NCBI GenBank assembly: GCA_036898135.1
Contig: CM072515.1
Location: 47,817,969-47,881,968 of the forward strand
DNA: 64,000 nucleotides
Direction: 5' to 3'
From: Oncomelania hupensis
Taxonomy: Eukaryota; Mollusca; Gastropoda; Littorinimorpha; Pomatiopsidae
Part shown: piece after piece, positions 24,935 to 34,481 of the stretch
Numbering within the stretch: position 1 is the stretch's first letter
How the letters are laid out: each line of letters starts with the position of its first letter
Translations under genes and position numbers: made by a program
Notes under the pieces: model-generated
What the model saw: the letters and a program-made list of their open reading frames with translations, nothing else
What the model was told of the DNA's origin: nothing
Database searches by the model: none

Positions 24935-25140
24935 TCGCTCAAGAGCTGCTCATCAAGCGCTGTCCGACACAGGATCTAACTCAAGCCGTCCAAGACGCCA
25001 ACTTGCTGTCTTAGGCGTATCGTATAACGCTTCAAACAACTGAGCACAATCCTAGGCGATCGCTCGTGGCTTGCTCCAAACGGGATTGGGACTTGTGTCA
25101 TAGTTGTGCCAGGTGGACGCTGTAGCACTGAGCTACGACG
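24935..25140 (-). mobile_element. tRNA-derived SINE, family S2, complete copy
   Basis: The minus strand reads tagctcagtgcta (A box, 25135-25123), a degenerate B-box-like agtcccaatcc, then ggcttgagttagatcctgt and agcgcttgatgagcagctct. The last two blocks recur at 25965-26112 (plus), and related sequence is at 32579-32705 (minus). The shared body with a tRNA-like head identifies a SINE family. Confidence 0.7.
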
Positions 25141-25297
25141 GTGGGTGAGGAAATAGTGAGGTTAGGAATATAGGCATGTCCAGTGATTGTCATCCATGGA
25201 ATTGAAACACACTGCCAGAGACAAAAAGCGGAATGGAAGGAAATGATCGAGCAAAGATCACTTGACGAAGGGGAAGACTAAATTTAGACGTGAGGAG

Positions 25298-25435
25298 GGA
25301 AGAAGAAGAAGAAGAAGAAGGCTTAAGGAAAGAGAGAGAAAAAAGAACAAGAAGAACATGGCTTAAAGAAATAGAGAGAAGAAAAGGGAGGGAGAGAGAG
25401 AGAGAGAGGGAGACAGATAGAGAGAGAGAGAGCAA
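25298..25435. repeat. (GAA)/(GA) purine-rich simple sequence
   Basis: Short GAA units at 25298-25320 and GA units at 25399-25432. Apparent arginine/glutamate-rich frames here are artefacts. Confidence 0.85.
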
Positions 25436-25481
25436 AACGAAATCTGAAGCAGCCACGAAGAAATGGAGCATTCCTTGGCAT

Positions 25482-25516
25482 TCAGCATTCATTGGCTTGC
25501 ACTGAATGAAAAAAAC
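25482..25516 (+). repeat. 35-bp direct repeat, left copy
   Basis: The block tcagcattcattggcttgc plus actgaatg and an A run recurs at 26622-26656 in the same orientation with at most a base or two of difference. Confidence 0.75.
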
Positions 25517-25617
25517 CCAGGAGTAAATGATGTCAAGGAAATGAAAGAAATAAGATGAGAAAAAGAAGATTAGAGAAAATGATGACCGATGAAAAAGAAG
25601 TGGAGCAGACAGAAAGG

Positions 25618-25622
<5 letters not shown>

Positions 25623-25702
<80 letters not shown>
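25623..25702. repeat. (GA)n microsatellite
   Basis: About 40 uninterrupted GA units. Confidence 0.97.
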
Positions 25703-25706
<4 letters not shown>

Positions 25707-25744
25707 CTCTTATTAGAGAGAGATGTATAGAGAGATGTATAGAG

Positions 25745-25912
25745 ATATAGATATATAGCGCATTTACAAGCTCAGAGAGCTTCTCAAGGCGCTGGCCCCG
25801 TAATATCCAGCAATCACACTATAGTTTGTCGAAGTCAGGATTCGAACCCACGTCGCCCAAGACGCACTCAGACAAGTGGTGCGCTCTGACCAATGGAGCT
25901 ATCCCTGCCGCC
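25745..25912 (-). mobile_element. tRNA-derived SINE, family S1, complete head
   Basis: The minus strand shows an A-box-like tagctccattgg (25901-25890), a B box ggttcgaatcc (25848-25838) and the gagaagctctctgagcttgt body. It ends in gcgctatatatc against a GA-rich flank. It matches the copy at 1-135 and defines the full length as about 170 bp. Confidence 0.8.
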
Positions 25913-25964
25913 CAGTAGTAGAAAAAGATAATAGAAAGGAAAGGTGTAGGAGGCAAAGGCAGTA

Positions 25965-26112
25965 GGCAGGATTGTGGTCTGTGGTGTTGGCGTCAGACCA
26001 TGTGCCCAAAGGCTGCAAGGGGGCGCCGAGAGTGGCTTGAGTTAGATCCTGTATCCGCCAGCGCCTTGAGCAGCTCTTCAGCTGGAAAAGCGCTAGTTAA
26101 GAACGATTACAT
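25965..26112 (+). mobile_element. SINE family S2, second copy
   Basis: Shares ggcttgagttagatcctgt and cagcgccttgagcagctctt with 24935-25140. It ends in gcgctagttaagaacgatta then (TTAA)n. The head is diverged: a ggattgtgg block is present but no clean A box. Confidence 0.6.
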
Positions 26113-26621
26113 TAATTAATTAATTCAATAGGGGTGGAGGGGGTAGGGGAAAGAAGAAGAAGAAGCAGAAGTTTATGAGGAGGGGGAGGGGGGCGGCGAC
26201 AATGAAGATAATGTTCCTCATTTATTATGTTTCTTTCACGCAGCATGGTTCCTCATGATACAGTGTATCTGAGCTTTTAAGATCTATTTAAATGGAAGAG
26301 TGTGCGTTCCTCAGACTGGCATGAGGCGTATTCTGGTTGTCATTGATATTCTGGTCTACACCACTTGTTCGGGACAGACATATTGATTTTTATCGAACCG
26401 TAACCCATGCCGTGCACTGAACGCCAGTGTAGAGTTCTTATATAGTGCGATTTGCCACTCTAGACACTCAATATTCTATTCCTAGCACTGAAGAGGAAAG
26501 AATTTATTAAAGGAGAAGAAAGAGGAGGAAGGCGAAAGACACAATGTTGGAGTGTTTTTATACAATGAGGGGTTTTTTGAGCTTTTTTTTTTCTTCAGTT
26601 AAAAGAGCTTCTATAATGAAC

Positions 26622-26656
26622 TCAGCATTCATTGGCTTGCACTGAATGGAAAAAAA
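26622..26656 (+). repeat. 35-bp direct repeat, right copy
   Basis: Partner of 25482-25516. Both copies are followed by purine-rich GAGG-type sequence, suggesting a local duplication that now encloses two SINEs. Confidence 0.7.
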
Positions 26657-26756
26657 GGAGCGAATATGACAATGAGGAGGAGAAAGAGGAAGAGAAAGGA
26701 CACGTCAAACAGTGTGGGAGTGTTAGTATAAAGTGGTGTTTTTTTTCATCTGAAGG

Positions 26757-26870
26757 AGCTACGTGTGACCATATTATTTTCCCCTTACCTTCAACTGGTT
26801 CGCTAGTGTCAGAATAATGTGACCAGTAGTCGCCTATACGCTCCGGTGTCGCGTGACTACAATCTACAAT
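26757..26870 (+). mobile_element. SINE family S4, 3' body only
   Basis: Shares acgtgtga.catattatttt, ccagtagtc.cctata and gtgactacaatctaca with the full-length copy at 36170-36357. The tRNA-like head is missing, so the copy is 5'-truncated. Confidence 0.7.
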
Positions 26871-26929
26871 TAACCTGAACGGCCTCAGTAGCTATGCAGA
26901 ACAGGCCATGGACGACAAGGAAGAGGAGG

Positions 26930-27045
26930 AGGGTGGCCCATATGCTGGATCGATCCCACACCTGTCAGGCATTGCTTTCTTGCCTGTGGACAAGGCACGT
27001 TAATCCCGCCTTAGACTACTCGGACACAAGGCTCGCATTGTATAT
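26930..27045 (-). mobile_element. SINE family S3, head fragment
   Basis: Matches the head of the copy at 27300-27575: cacacctgtcaggcattgc, ttgcctgtggacaaggcac and cccgccttagactactcgg. The B-box counterpart is degenerate (gggatcgatcc on the minus strand). Confidence 0.65.
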
Positions 27046-27299
27046 TGGAATCTCTTTTTTTTTGTCAGGTACAGCTTGCTTAATGTGGCTGCCATCTCAT
27101 GCTCATTAAAATGCGAGTGCATAATATTGCAATTGTTTGTAGGTCAGGCCAGTGGGTCATGTGGCAATCCATTTCCTCTGCCGTCCCGAAGGACGTCGCG
27201 ATAGCATCATCTGCCTTCATAGCTTCATTTTATCATGTCTTTTTTTTTTGCTGCAGTTCATTATCCCTTTCTATCGGGAAACTCTGGGCCGCCTCCCCC

Positions 27300-27575
27300 G
27301 GGGAAGGCGTAGTCGCAGCCAGTGGCGCGCCCAAACCCTACCTACCTAACATTATTTGTGAATTTTTGAAATTTTTGCTGGGGGAGCAAACCGGAGTACC
27401 CGGAGAAAACCCCCGAGACGTCGCCCGAGTCGAAAGTAAATAATATTCGGAGAAACATAACGCCCAGATGCTGGCTCGAACCCACACCTGTCAAGCGCCA
27501 TTGGTTTCTGGCTTGTGGACAAGGCAAGTTAGTCCCGCCTTAGCCCACTTGGCCACAACGCTCGCATCGATATTG
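27300..27575 (-). mobile_element. tRNA-derived SINE, family S3
   Basis: The minus-strand head resembles a Leu/Ser-type tRNA: tggccaagtgggcta (27555-27541) as A box and ggttcgagcca (27482-27472) as B box. The body contains ttttctccgggtactccggt (about 27403-27384), a core block I recall from invertebrate SINEs. The 3' end is approximate. Confidence 0.7.
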
Positions 27576-28107
27576 TCAGCATCGTCGTCCTCGTTATTGA
27601 AGTGTTCATCATCACTACCAGCAGTAGATGCATTATTGTCGTAATTATCGTCTTAATCATTATCACCTCATCGTCGTCATCTCTTCTTCTTCTGCTCCAC
27701 CTGCTCATCTTCATCCTCTTTCTTCTTATCTTTCGTCTTTGACGCCATTGTCTTATTTTCTTATACGATTTTTGGTTATTATATTTATAACAACCATCGT
27801 CATAATTCTCGTCAAGAGATATGTTATCATTATTTTCTTATTCAACTTCTTACATGCTTTCAACCGTATTCTTTGCTGCGTTTTTTTACTCTAACCTCTT
27901 TGCGTAGTCTGAAAATGGATTCCCCTTTTTCTTATCTTCTTCTCTTCCAGTATCTCGTATTCGTGGATGCAAACCCGACCTCCTAAGTAGCCTGCAAGTG
28001 CGACATCCTTGCTCTGTCACACAAACTCCACCCTATTTCTTCACTTGGAATGAATTCGTTGCATCGCATAAATCGGTGATGGCGCATTACCTTCGGTTGG
28101 TCTTCTT
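27576..28107. other. non-coding, no feature recognised
   Basis: Rich in TCATC/CATCG trinucleotide-like sequence. The open frames there are low-complexity. Confidence 0.5.
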
Positions 28108-28230
28108 CTTCTTCTTCTTCTTCTTCTTCTTCTTCTTCTTCTTCTCCTCCTCCTCCTCCTCCTCCTCCTCCTCTTCCTTATCCTTCTCCTTCTTCTTCTT
28201 CTTCTTCTTCTTCTTCTTCTTCTTCTTCTT

Positions 28231-28261
<31 letters not shown>

Positions 28262-28262
28262 T
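28108..28262. repeat. (CTT)n-(CCT)n-(CTT)n tract
   Basis: A continuous pyrimidine tract: CTT units, about ten TCC units, then more than 20 CTT units. Confidence 0.97.
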
Positions 28263-28456
28263 TTTTCTGGCTTTGATGAATTGAACGAACTCGTCTGGTT
28301 GGAAAGTTCTTTACGAGAACCCTGGTCTTGTCAAATCATGCACGCGTTATGTGAGCAGTATTTAAAGACCAGTCGGTTCCATTCTTTTCTACTTCACATG
28401 CACCACTGATGGAACGAATTAAGTGAGTAATTGAGTGAGTGAGTTGGTGGTGAAAG

Positions 28457-28514
28457 AGACAGACAGACAGACAGACAGACAGACGGGTCATATAGACAGA
28501 GATAGAGACACACA

Positions 28515-28552
<38 letters not shown>

Positions 28553-28580
28553 GAGAGAAAGAGAGAGAGAAAGAGAGAGA
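28457..28580. repeat. (GACA)n, (CA)n and (GA)n microsatellites
   Basis: About seven GACA units (28457-28484), about 22 CA units (28509-28551), then GA-rich sequence. Confidence 0.93.
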
Positions 28581-29047
28581 GGAGGGGGATGTAAACTTAT
28601 TCTTTTTAGGAATAAAAGACGTCTTGCTGTTATTGCTATACATATGGAGCTGCTTATTAATGAAACTTTTTTTTGGGGCAGTGTTTTTTTTTAATAAGAT
28701 TAAGACCTCTGCAAACATATCAACGATCAGGCATTGATAATCTTGTGGGTATAAAATGAGATGATTAACGGTAAACGATGAGGTGGAAAAATGTTAAAGG
28801 GAAACTGAAGGCTGATGTATTTGTTGACAACCTTGCAAGGCATTAAAGAGGAAGTGGTGCCAAAGCGATGATATGTGTAAGTCAGCTATTATGAGTAAGA
28901 AGAAGGAAAGAAGTTTTCAAGTTAAGACTTGAGTGAGAAATCGATAGTCTGTGCGATTCTTAACACCACTTTTTTTGCACGCCACTTTTCCGTCATGCGA
29001 TCTTTATAATGACTGGCTTTGTCGCACGGGGAAGAAAAAAGTAATTT
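28581..29047. other. non-coding, no feature recognised
   Basis: AT-rich intergenic or intronic sequence upstream of the GM2A-like gene. No trustworthy exon was found. Confidence 0.4.
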
Positions 29048-29165
29048 ATCATCATCATCATCATCATCATCTTCTTCTTCTTCTTCTTCTTCTTCTTCTT
29101 CTTCTTCTTCTTCTTCTTCTTCTTCTTCTTCTTCTTCTTTTCTTTTTCTTCTTCTTCTTTTTCTT
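29048..29165. repeat. (ATC)n-(TTC)n microsatellite
   Basis: About eight ATC units lead into about 30 TTC units. Confidence 0.96.
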
Positions 29166-29546
29166 CTTTTGCGTGACGATGCACCATTATAATTATGGAG
29201 TTAATGCGAAAATACTGTTATGCATCATCAATATTACTGGTCAGATTAATTGTACTGAGAGAATCACCCCTGTACTTCTTGGTTTCGCGTGTATAAGCTC
29301 CGTAATTTTTATCAGACTTTATTTAAAAAAAACACAGCAGAGAAACAATGAAGACGTGTTTGAATTGCATAGCGCACATTTTAACATCTTTTTGGGTTGA
29401 GCAGTCACAATCAGTACGTTGACTCATTTGCTGCTACACTGTATGTAACTTATAAAACTGCTAAAACTAACGCTGCAAATGTATGCTATCCTATCTTATT
29501 CCGTAATTCGAAAATTCTTCTACTGTCTCCCTCTTCATCTGCCTCC

Positions 29547-29565
29547 TTGCACTGTGCCTTGCAGG
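29547..29565 (+). other. GM2A: candidate splice acceptor at gap edge
   Basis: A pyrimidine-rich stretch (29511-29552) ends in gtgccttgcag, followed by one base before the N run. This is a strong acceptor, so the gap probably begins just inside an exon of the GM2A-like gene. Which exon cannot be told. Confidence 0.45.
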
Positions 29566-30065
29566 NNNNNNNNNNNNNNNNNNNNNNNNNNNNNNNNNNN
29601 NNNNNNNNNNNNNNNNNNNNNNNNNNNNNNNNNNNNNNNNNNNNNNNNNNNNNNNNNNNNNNNNNNNNNNNNNNNNNNNNNNNNNNNNNNNNNNNNNNNN
29701 NNNNNNNNNNNNNNNNNNNNNNNNNNNNNNNNNNNNNNNNNNNNNNNNNNNNNNNNNNNNNNNNNNNNNNNNNNNNNNNNNNNNNNNNNNNNNNNNNNNN
29801 NNNNNNNNNNNNNNNNNNNNNNNNNNNNNNNNNNNNNNNNNNNNNNNNNNNNNNNNNNNNNNNNNNNNNNNNNNNNNNNNNNNNNNNNNNNNNNNNNNNN
29901 NNNNNNNNNNNNNNNNNNNNNNNNNNNNNNNNNNNNNNNNNNNNNNNNNNNNNNNNNNNNNNNNNNNNNNNNNNNNNNNNNNNNNNNNNNNNNNNNNNNN
30001 NNNNNNNNNNNNNNNNNNNNNNNNNNNNNNNNNNNNNNNNNNNNNNNNNNNNNNNNNNNNNNNNN
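29566..30065. other. assembly gap (500 N)
   Basis: Exactly 500 N, the usual placeholder for a gap of unknown size. It removes at least part of the GM2A-like coding sequence. Open frames drawn across it are meaningless. Confidence 0.99.
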
Positions 30066-30147
30066 ACGTGAAGAAATCTCTTCTGGGAACATGGTCCACC
30101 ATCCCCTGCACCGGCAGCGTGGCTGCGCACAACCAGTTGGGCTCTTG
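30066..30147 (+). CDS. GM2A: ganglioside GM2 activator-like protein, internal exon (5' part in gap)
   Basis: Reads LLGTWSTIPCTG and then LGS plus a split Cys codon, ending at a GTGAGT donor (30148). GM2 activator proteins have a Trp-x-x-Ile-Pro-Cys-Thr stretch followed by Gly-Ser-Cys at this point. The family binds glycolipids in the lysosome and presents them to beta-hexosaminidase. The exon ends in phase 2, and the next exon supplies the last base of the Cys codon, which supports the pairing. The signal peptide and N-terminal part are not visible; they lie in the gap or upstream. Confidence 0.82.
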
Positions 30148-31339
30148 GTGAGTTGCTTGTTCTCTTTATGGGTGAGTGTCATGTATTTTTCTTTTTCTTT
30201 TCTGCGACAATGAGTTTACTTGGGTTACCGCATTGCTGTCAAATTAAAGGTAATTGTTCCTCAAACCCATATCGCTAAGCTTTGAAGTTTAGGTCTCTTT
30301 CATTTGTTTCGTAAATAAACAACTGTGTCCATACACACTTTTCTGCAGCGCTATTTTTAGAATCAATGTATTGATTTCTATTAAATCTGTTATTTTGAAA
30401 GGTTATTTTAGGGCTTAATTTTATTTTCTCAAAGTGGGACAACACTCACTGTGAATTTGAAAATGATATGTGACACTGAAATGTGTGATCGAAGGTCCCT
30501 TTAAATTGGTGAACGTTGGCATGCATGCCATACCACATTTCTCAACGGCAGCCATCGTCACTTCCCACCTCTAACTAGAAGAGCAAAACCCATATGACTC
30601 ACATGCTCCTTATGGAACTAGCAATACTTAACATGAAAATTAGTGCCCAGAAGAAAACTAAATGAAACGGTGGCCTTCAAATGCAAATACCAATTTTGAT
30701 CATTCGATGCTCTTGGACTTGAGATGACCTTGACCTCCGGCTCCAAATACCCTCACGTACGATCAAATAAACTAAAACAAAAGTTGTATTATGCCCACAA
30801 ACAGTGACCTTTGGAATGACCTTGACCGTCGTCGACCTTTGATGCTCATGTATGATCAAATAACCCAATGGGTTAAATATAGAGCCATTCCATTGTACTA
30901 TGACGCATTTTTTAACGTTTTTGCAAGGCCTAAAATGACCTTGACCCTCAAGATCAATGCAAAAACCGGAACATATATAAAAGATCAATCTATCATCTCT
31001 AAATACAACAACTTTGGACTTTATGTCTCTCATATTTTAGGGTCAAGGTAACTTCAAAGTAACTATACGAACCGACTTTGGACAGATCCAGTGACCTTAA
31101 CCTTGAAGCGAGGTTGACCAAATTTGCATAGTATGTGTTTGTCTCATTGATATCTATCATGCGTCAAAGAACCTTAAGTTCAATGTTAATAACTTGGGGG
31201 GAAAAGTGGGGGGTTTTGGTGTTGTTATCTTAAACAGATTTGCAAACATTTGCTTTTTTTTCTTAGATGTGGAGGGTGGGGCGTGGGGTGAGTACATAGG
31301 CTCAAATTGCTATGCATGCGAGTCAAATAGCCAATGTAA

Positions 31340-31726
31340 AACAAGATGGCATTCCACTCAAATGTATTTCCAGGTACTCGCACACATAGCCGACAAGTAA
31401 ACATTTTCAACAGTGTTCATTTTATGGCAGTATTGTGATTCTGCTTTATACTAACGAGAACACAAGGGAAACATGGACTGATAAGTCACAATCTGAACTA
31501 TCTTGAAGCAAAAAAAAAAAAAAAGTATCCAACTCGGCTAGGTCCATTTTTAGATACAATACAAAACGTGTTTAGAAAATGGTAAAGCACAATGACCTTG
31601 ACCTTTGATTAAGTACAAATAGACTGATCTAACATGCTTAGAAGTATTTACAGTATTCGCAAAGTAAACATGGTGAATTTCATGTCAGTTATTGTTGAGT
31701 TAATGCAAAAAATGCGTTTTGAACAA

Positions 31727-31735
<9 letters not shown>
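31340..31735 (-). repeat. dispersed repeat R, copy C
   Basis: Begins tgtatttccaggtactcgca and shares cacaatctgaactat, acaaaacgtgtttagaaaatgg and tgatctaacatgcttag with copy B. It is cut off by (TAA)n at 31729, at the position where copy B has its CA tract. Confidence 0.6.

Positions 31736-31797
<62 letters not shown>
31729..31797. repeat. (TAA)n microsatellite
   Basis: About 23 TAA units that replace the distal end of repeat R copy C. Confidence 0.96.
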
Positions 31798-31798
<1 letters not shown>

Positions 31799-32342
31799 TT
31801 CGTTACCGTTGCAGAGACTACGTCAAGTCGCAACCAATGATCTGTCGCTCAGAAAGTAACGCGGTCGAAGGAGTTTACTTTTACTAAACTATATCTTTAT
31901 TTAGATGTAGAATTCTATTTAGGCCTATATAGATTTGGCAACAGGGGAGGAGAGGGGGAAGGTAGGTTAACAGATAGGGGGAATAAAAGTGACTCAATTA
32001 TGACTGCATACAATGTTACACCTGCCCACTCTCGTTATGGTGGGAAATTGGTAGGCATATATGCATGCCAAGCAAAGTATAAAATAATTTTGCCAAATTT
32101 TCCGTTGAAGTAAAATGAAATAGAAACTGCACACAAAAACAACAATAATCTTAGTTTCCAAGAAGAAAGCTACCTACCCATTCCCTTTTAAGGGCAAGAA
32201 AGGGATAAGTGGAGTGCGGTGGGGATAATAGAATACTGTCTCAGATTTCTGTTGTAGTAAAATAGAAACTGAACAAAACAAACAAAAAGTATCCAAGAAC
32301 GACATTTTCTAAACTATACTTTTAAAAAACTGTCTCTCAAAG

Positions 32343-32532
32343 CACTTACCAAGAGCCGTGCCAGTTCTTTCAAGTGTTGTTCCCAAACGGTCAGTGCCCA
32401 CACGTGTTTAACGACCAAGGACTGCCCTGTACCTGCCCGTTCCGCATCACCCCTCACAAACAGCTGAATGTCAACAACGAACAGATCAGCTTCTCCCCCA
32501 TCAACAGGCCAGACCTCACTTGGCTAACTGTG
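32343..32532 (+). CDS. GM2A: ganglioside GM2 activator-like protein, central exon
   Basis: Encodes TYQEPCQFFQVLFPNG, QCPHVF, GLPCTCPFRITP and a C-terminal RPDLTWLTV. The GLPCxCPF motif and the Pro-x-Leu-x-Trp-Leu-Thr end are hallmarks of the GM2 activator family. The spacing of Cys residues agrees with its disulfide pattern. The exon is 190 bases: one base completes the Cys codon of the previous exon, then 63 codons. Acceptor caaag and donor GTAAGT are both canonical. No stop or frameshift, so the gene looks intact here. Confidence 0.9.
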
Positions 32533-32578
32533 GTAAGTCCACATTGTTGAATAGAACTGTTCTTATAATACCGTTCTA

Positions 32579-32705
32579 CCAGCTCAAGGCGCTTGTCGAA
32601 AACAGAATCCATCTCAAATAAACAAAGGTGCCAACTTGCTGCTTGATGCCAACGCCCCAGAAAACTTAATGAACCTGGACGGCCTCTGGGGCAATGGGAC
32701 CTACT
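32579..32705 (-). mobile_element. SINE family S2, diverged copy in intron
   Basis: Contains agctcaaggcgcttgtc, agaatccatctcaa and gtgccaacttgctgcttga, matching the minus-strand copy at 24935-25140 block by block. Located in the last intron of the GM2A-like gene. Confidence 0.5.
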
Positions 32706-32749
32706 AGAGTTTACTGGGTGTGTTTACTATTTTGAGTGTCTGTGCACAG

Positions 32750-32847
32750 GCGCATTAACCAAAAAGAATGGACCCTCGGCAAGAATTTTGTGGATCCCAC
32801 GATAGCGGACTGGTAGCGCAGGCAAGAATTCTTTTTGGTTAATGCGC
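32750..32847. repeat. fold-back inverted repeat (20-bp perfect arms)
   Basis: Arms gcgcattaaccaaaaagaat (32750-32769) and its exact complement (32828-32847) enclose a 58-bp loop that holds two ggcaagaatt-like copies. It may be a minute inverted-repeat transposon or a structured intronic hairpin. Confidence 0.7.
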
Positions 32848-32984
32848 TTGTGATCTGTGTCTGGCTCTCACTCGTCTAGGACATGAGCGTCTGTATCTCT
32901 GAAGTCCATGCGATGAAATGCATGAGTGCACAAAATAGACCTCGGTTTACATCCCGACGCTCTCCTCTTTCTCTCCCCCTCCTA

Positions 32985-33001
32985 CCCCCCCCCCCCCCCC
33001 C
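32985..33001. repeat. poly-C run
   Basis: About 17 C followed by an A-rich block. Confidence 0.9.
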
Positions 33002-33129
33002 TCCGAAAAAAACAAAAAAAGAAAAAAACAACCTTGCGTAAACAGTACAGTGCACCAGACGTAACAATGACAAGAATACATTTTTTGTAATTTTTCACAA
33101 AAGTACCCTTGGGGCACAAACTACAAAAT

Positions 33130-33245
33130 TTCCCGTTCATTTTTGTATTTCCAGACTTACCTGGAAATACTCTGAAATAGGAGAAATCAGAATGAACCAA
33201 ATGTCCGTCTGTACAGAATAAAAGAAAGAACATTCTCAACACCTT
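33130..33245 (+). repeat. dispersed repeat R, end fragment (copy D)
   Basis: tatttccagacttacctgga then aatactctgaaataggagaa matches the start of copy A and the reverse of the end of copy B. Its hairpin stem (atttccag/ctggaaat) is perfect here. Confidence 0.55.
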
Positions 33246-33805
33246 CATATTTTATTTTGCGATCTTCACAAACTGTAAGTTTCACGTCACGGATGTCTTG
33301 TTAAGATCGGGCCGGTTTTTGAACTTCCAAAACCAAACACAATATGATCAAAAGCGAGAACCAACGTAAAGCATATAATTGGTGCGACTTTATTCAATGT
33401 ACTATACAAACACGTACGCATTAATACTAAATTGATTGATAGTAATTAAATATAATGTAAACCGTTTAACCATCGATTATCTCAACTTTTGACGATGGGT
33501 CATTTACATTGAAGATTTCGTTCCTTGTGCTGTAATTTGTGCTTGTGGTGTTTGGGTTGGTATTTCAGCTGTCTTTGAACTCCTCAAGAACCTCTTAGTA
33601 AAATACCTAGAATTATAGATCTAGACAACCTACAATTACAGACAACCTTTTAATTTGCTGTGTTTTATCTCATTGGGCTTTTAGTTCTGTCTCGTCTTCC
33701 AAACATGATCCATTTGTCCTCAACGGCTCAAGCCTTTTGTGGTAGTGATGTGTTTTATCTCATAAGATAGTACTAAATAATATGTACATTTATCTGCGTT
33801 TATAG
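33246..33805 (+). other. rest of last GM2A-like intron
   Basis: No feature other than the acceptor ctgcgtttatag just before the terminal exon. Confidence 0.6.
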
Positions 33806-33898
33806 GGTGAGTACTACATCAAGATGGCCATGTACGAGACTGGTCAAAGCGTTGCCAGGATGTGTCTGGAGTTCTACATCACTCTCAACAGGTTCTAG
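33806..33898 (+). CDS. GM2A: ganglioside GM2 activator-like protein, terminal exon
   Basis: Encodes GEYYIKMAMYETGQSVARMC and a short LEFYITLNRF end before TAG. It continues in phase from the previous exon, whose Trp-Leu-Thr-Val leads into Gly-Glu-Tyr, equivalent to the family's Gly-Asn-Tyr turn before the last beta-hairpin. The Cys pairs in the family fold. The encoded C-terminus has the expected length. With the other two exons this makes 103 residues or so; roughly the first third is missing. Confidence 0.88.
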   Translation, partial: GEYYIKMAMYETGQSVARMCLEFYITLNRF

Positions 33899-34232
33899 TT
33901 GAATCAGCTTCCTGCTGCGTTCTAGAATGTCGTCACTTCCTGTTGCACTGTAGAATGTCGTCACTTCTTTTGCACTGTAAAACGCGGTTTTCCTTAAAGA
34001 ATTGAATCTACTTCGTTCGATGTTGAAATGTGTGTTTACCTGGAAAAAGGCTGTTTAATTTAATTCAATAATGTATGAAGATATGGAATTTGTGTTTCCA
34101 TGGACACGAGCAGACGTATTATGGCAATAGACTGCATTTGGTTTATTAGATAATGTATGACTATGTGGAAAGAATATTTGTTTACGACACTTGTTAGCAT
34201 TCATAAAATCACCGACATGTGTGATATTTCGT

Positions 34233-34238
34233 AATAAA
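34233..34238 (+). terminator. polyadenylation signal of the GM2A-like gene
   Basis: AATAAA 335 bases after the stop, followed within 25 bases by a T/G-rich stretch (attgtggtcttc). No earlier AATAAA lies between the stop codon and here. Confidence 0.6.
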
Positions 34239-34481
34239 AATACATTTATCATTGTGGTCTTCTTTCCAACCTTTTTTTTTCCCCCTCGTTTGGAAGCGTA
34301 TGACTGTGTTTACTGTTCATAACTTTATATTTACTTGATCTTACAACCAGAGTTAGGTCTGAAATCAATGTTCTATTCTTTTTTACTTGCTTTGGAGGTC
34401 TTAGCTCGTCTCTTTATGATTTTTTAAATTAAATAACAATACAAGTTTGAAAATGTTGGATATCATGGCAATGTGTATGAT

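Larger units (their letters stand above)
30148..32342 (+). other. GM2A-like intron carrying repeats
   Basis: Bounded by a GTGAGT donor and a tctctcaaag acceptor. It holds a cluster of tgaccttgacc motifs (30723-31100), repeat R copy C, a (TAA)n tract (31729-31797) and otherwise AT-rich sequence with no gene. Confidence 0.75.

Noticed and set aside
27998..28110. Upstream exon of the GM2A-like gene (FFTWNEF in the + frame)
   Set aside because: It resembles the family's N-terminal Phe-x-Trp only superficially. No following Cys pattern and no splice sites of quality were found.
29397..30213. Open frames of more than 200 codons spanning 29566-30065 on both strands
   Set aside because: They consist of N translated as X across the assembly gap and mean nothing.
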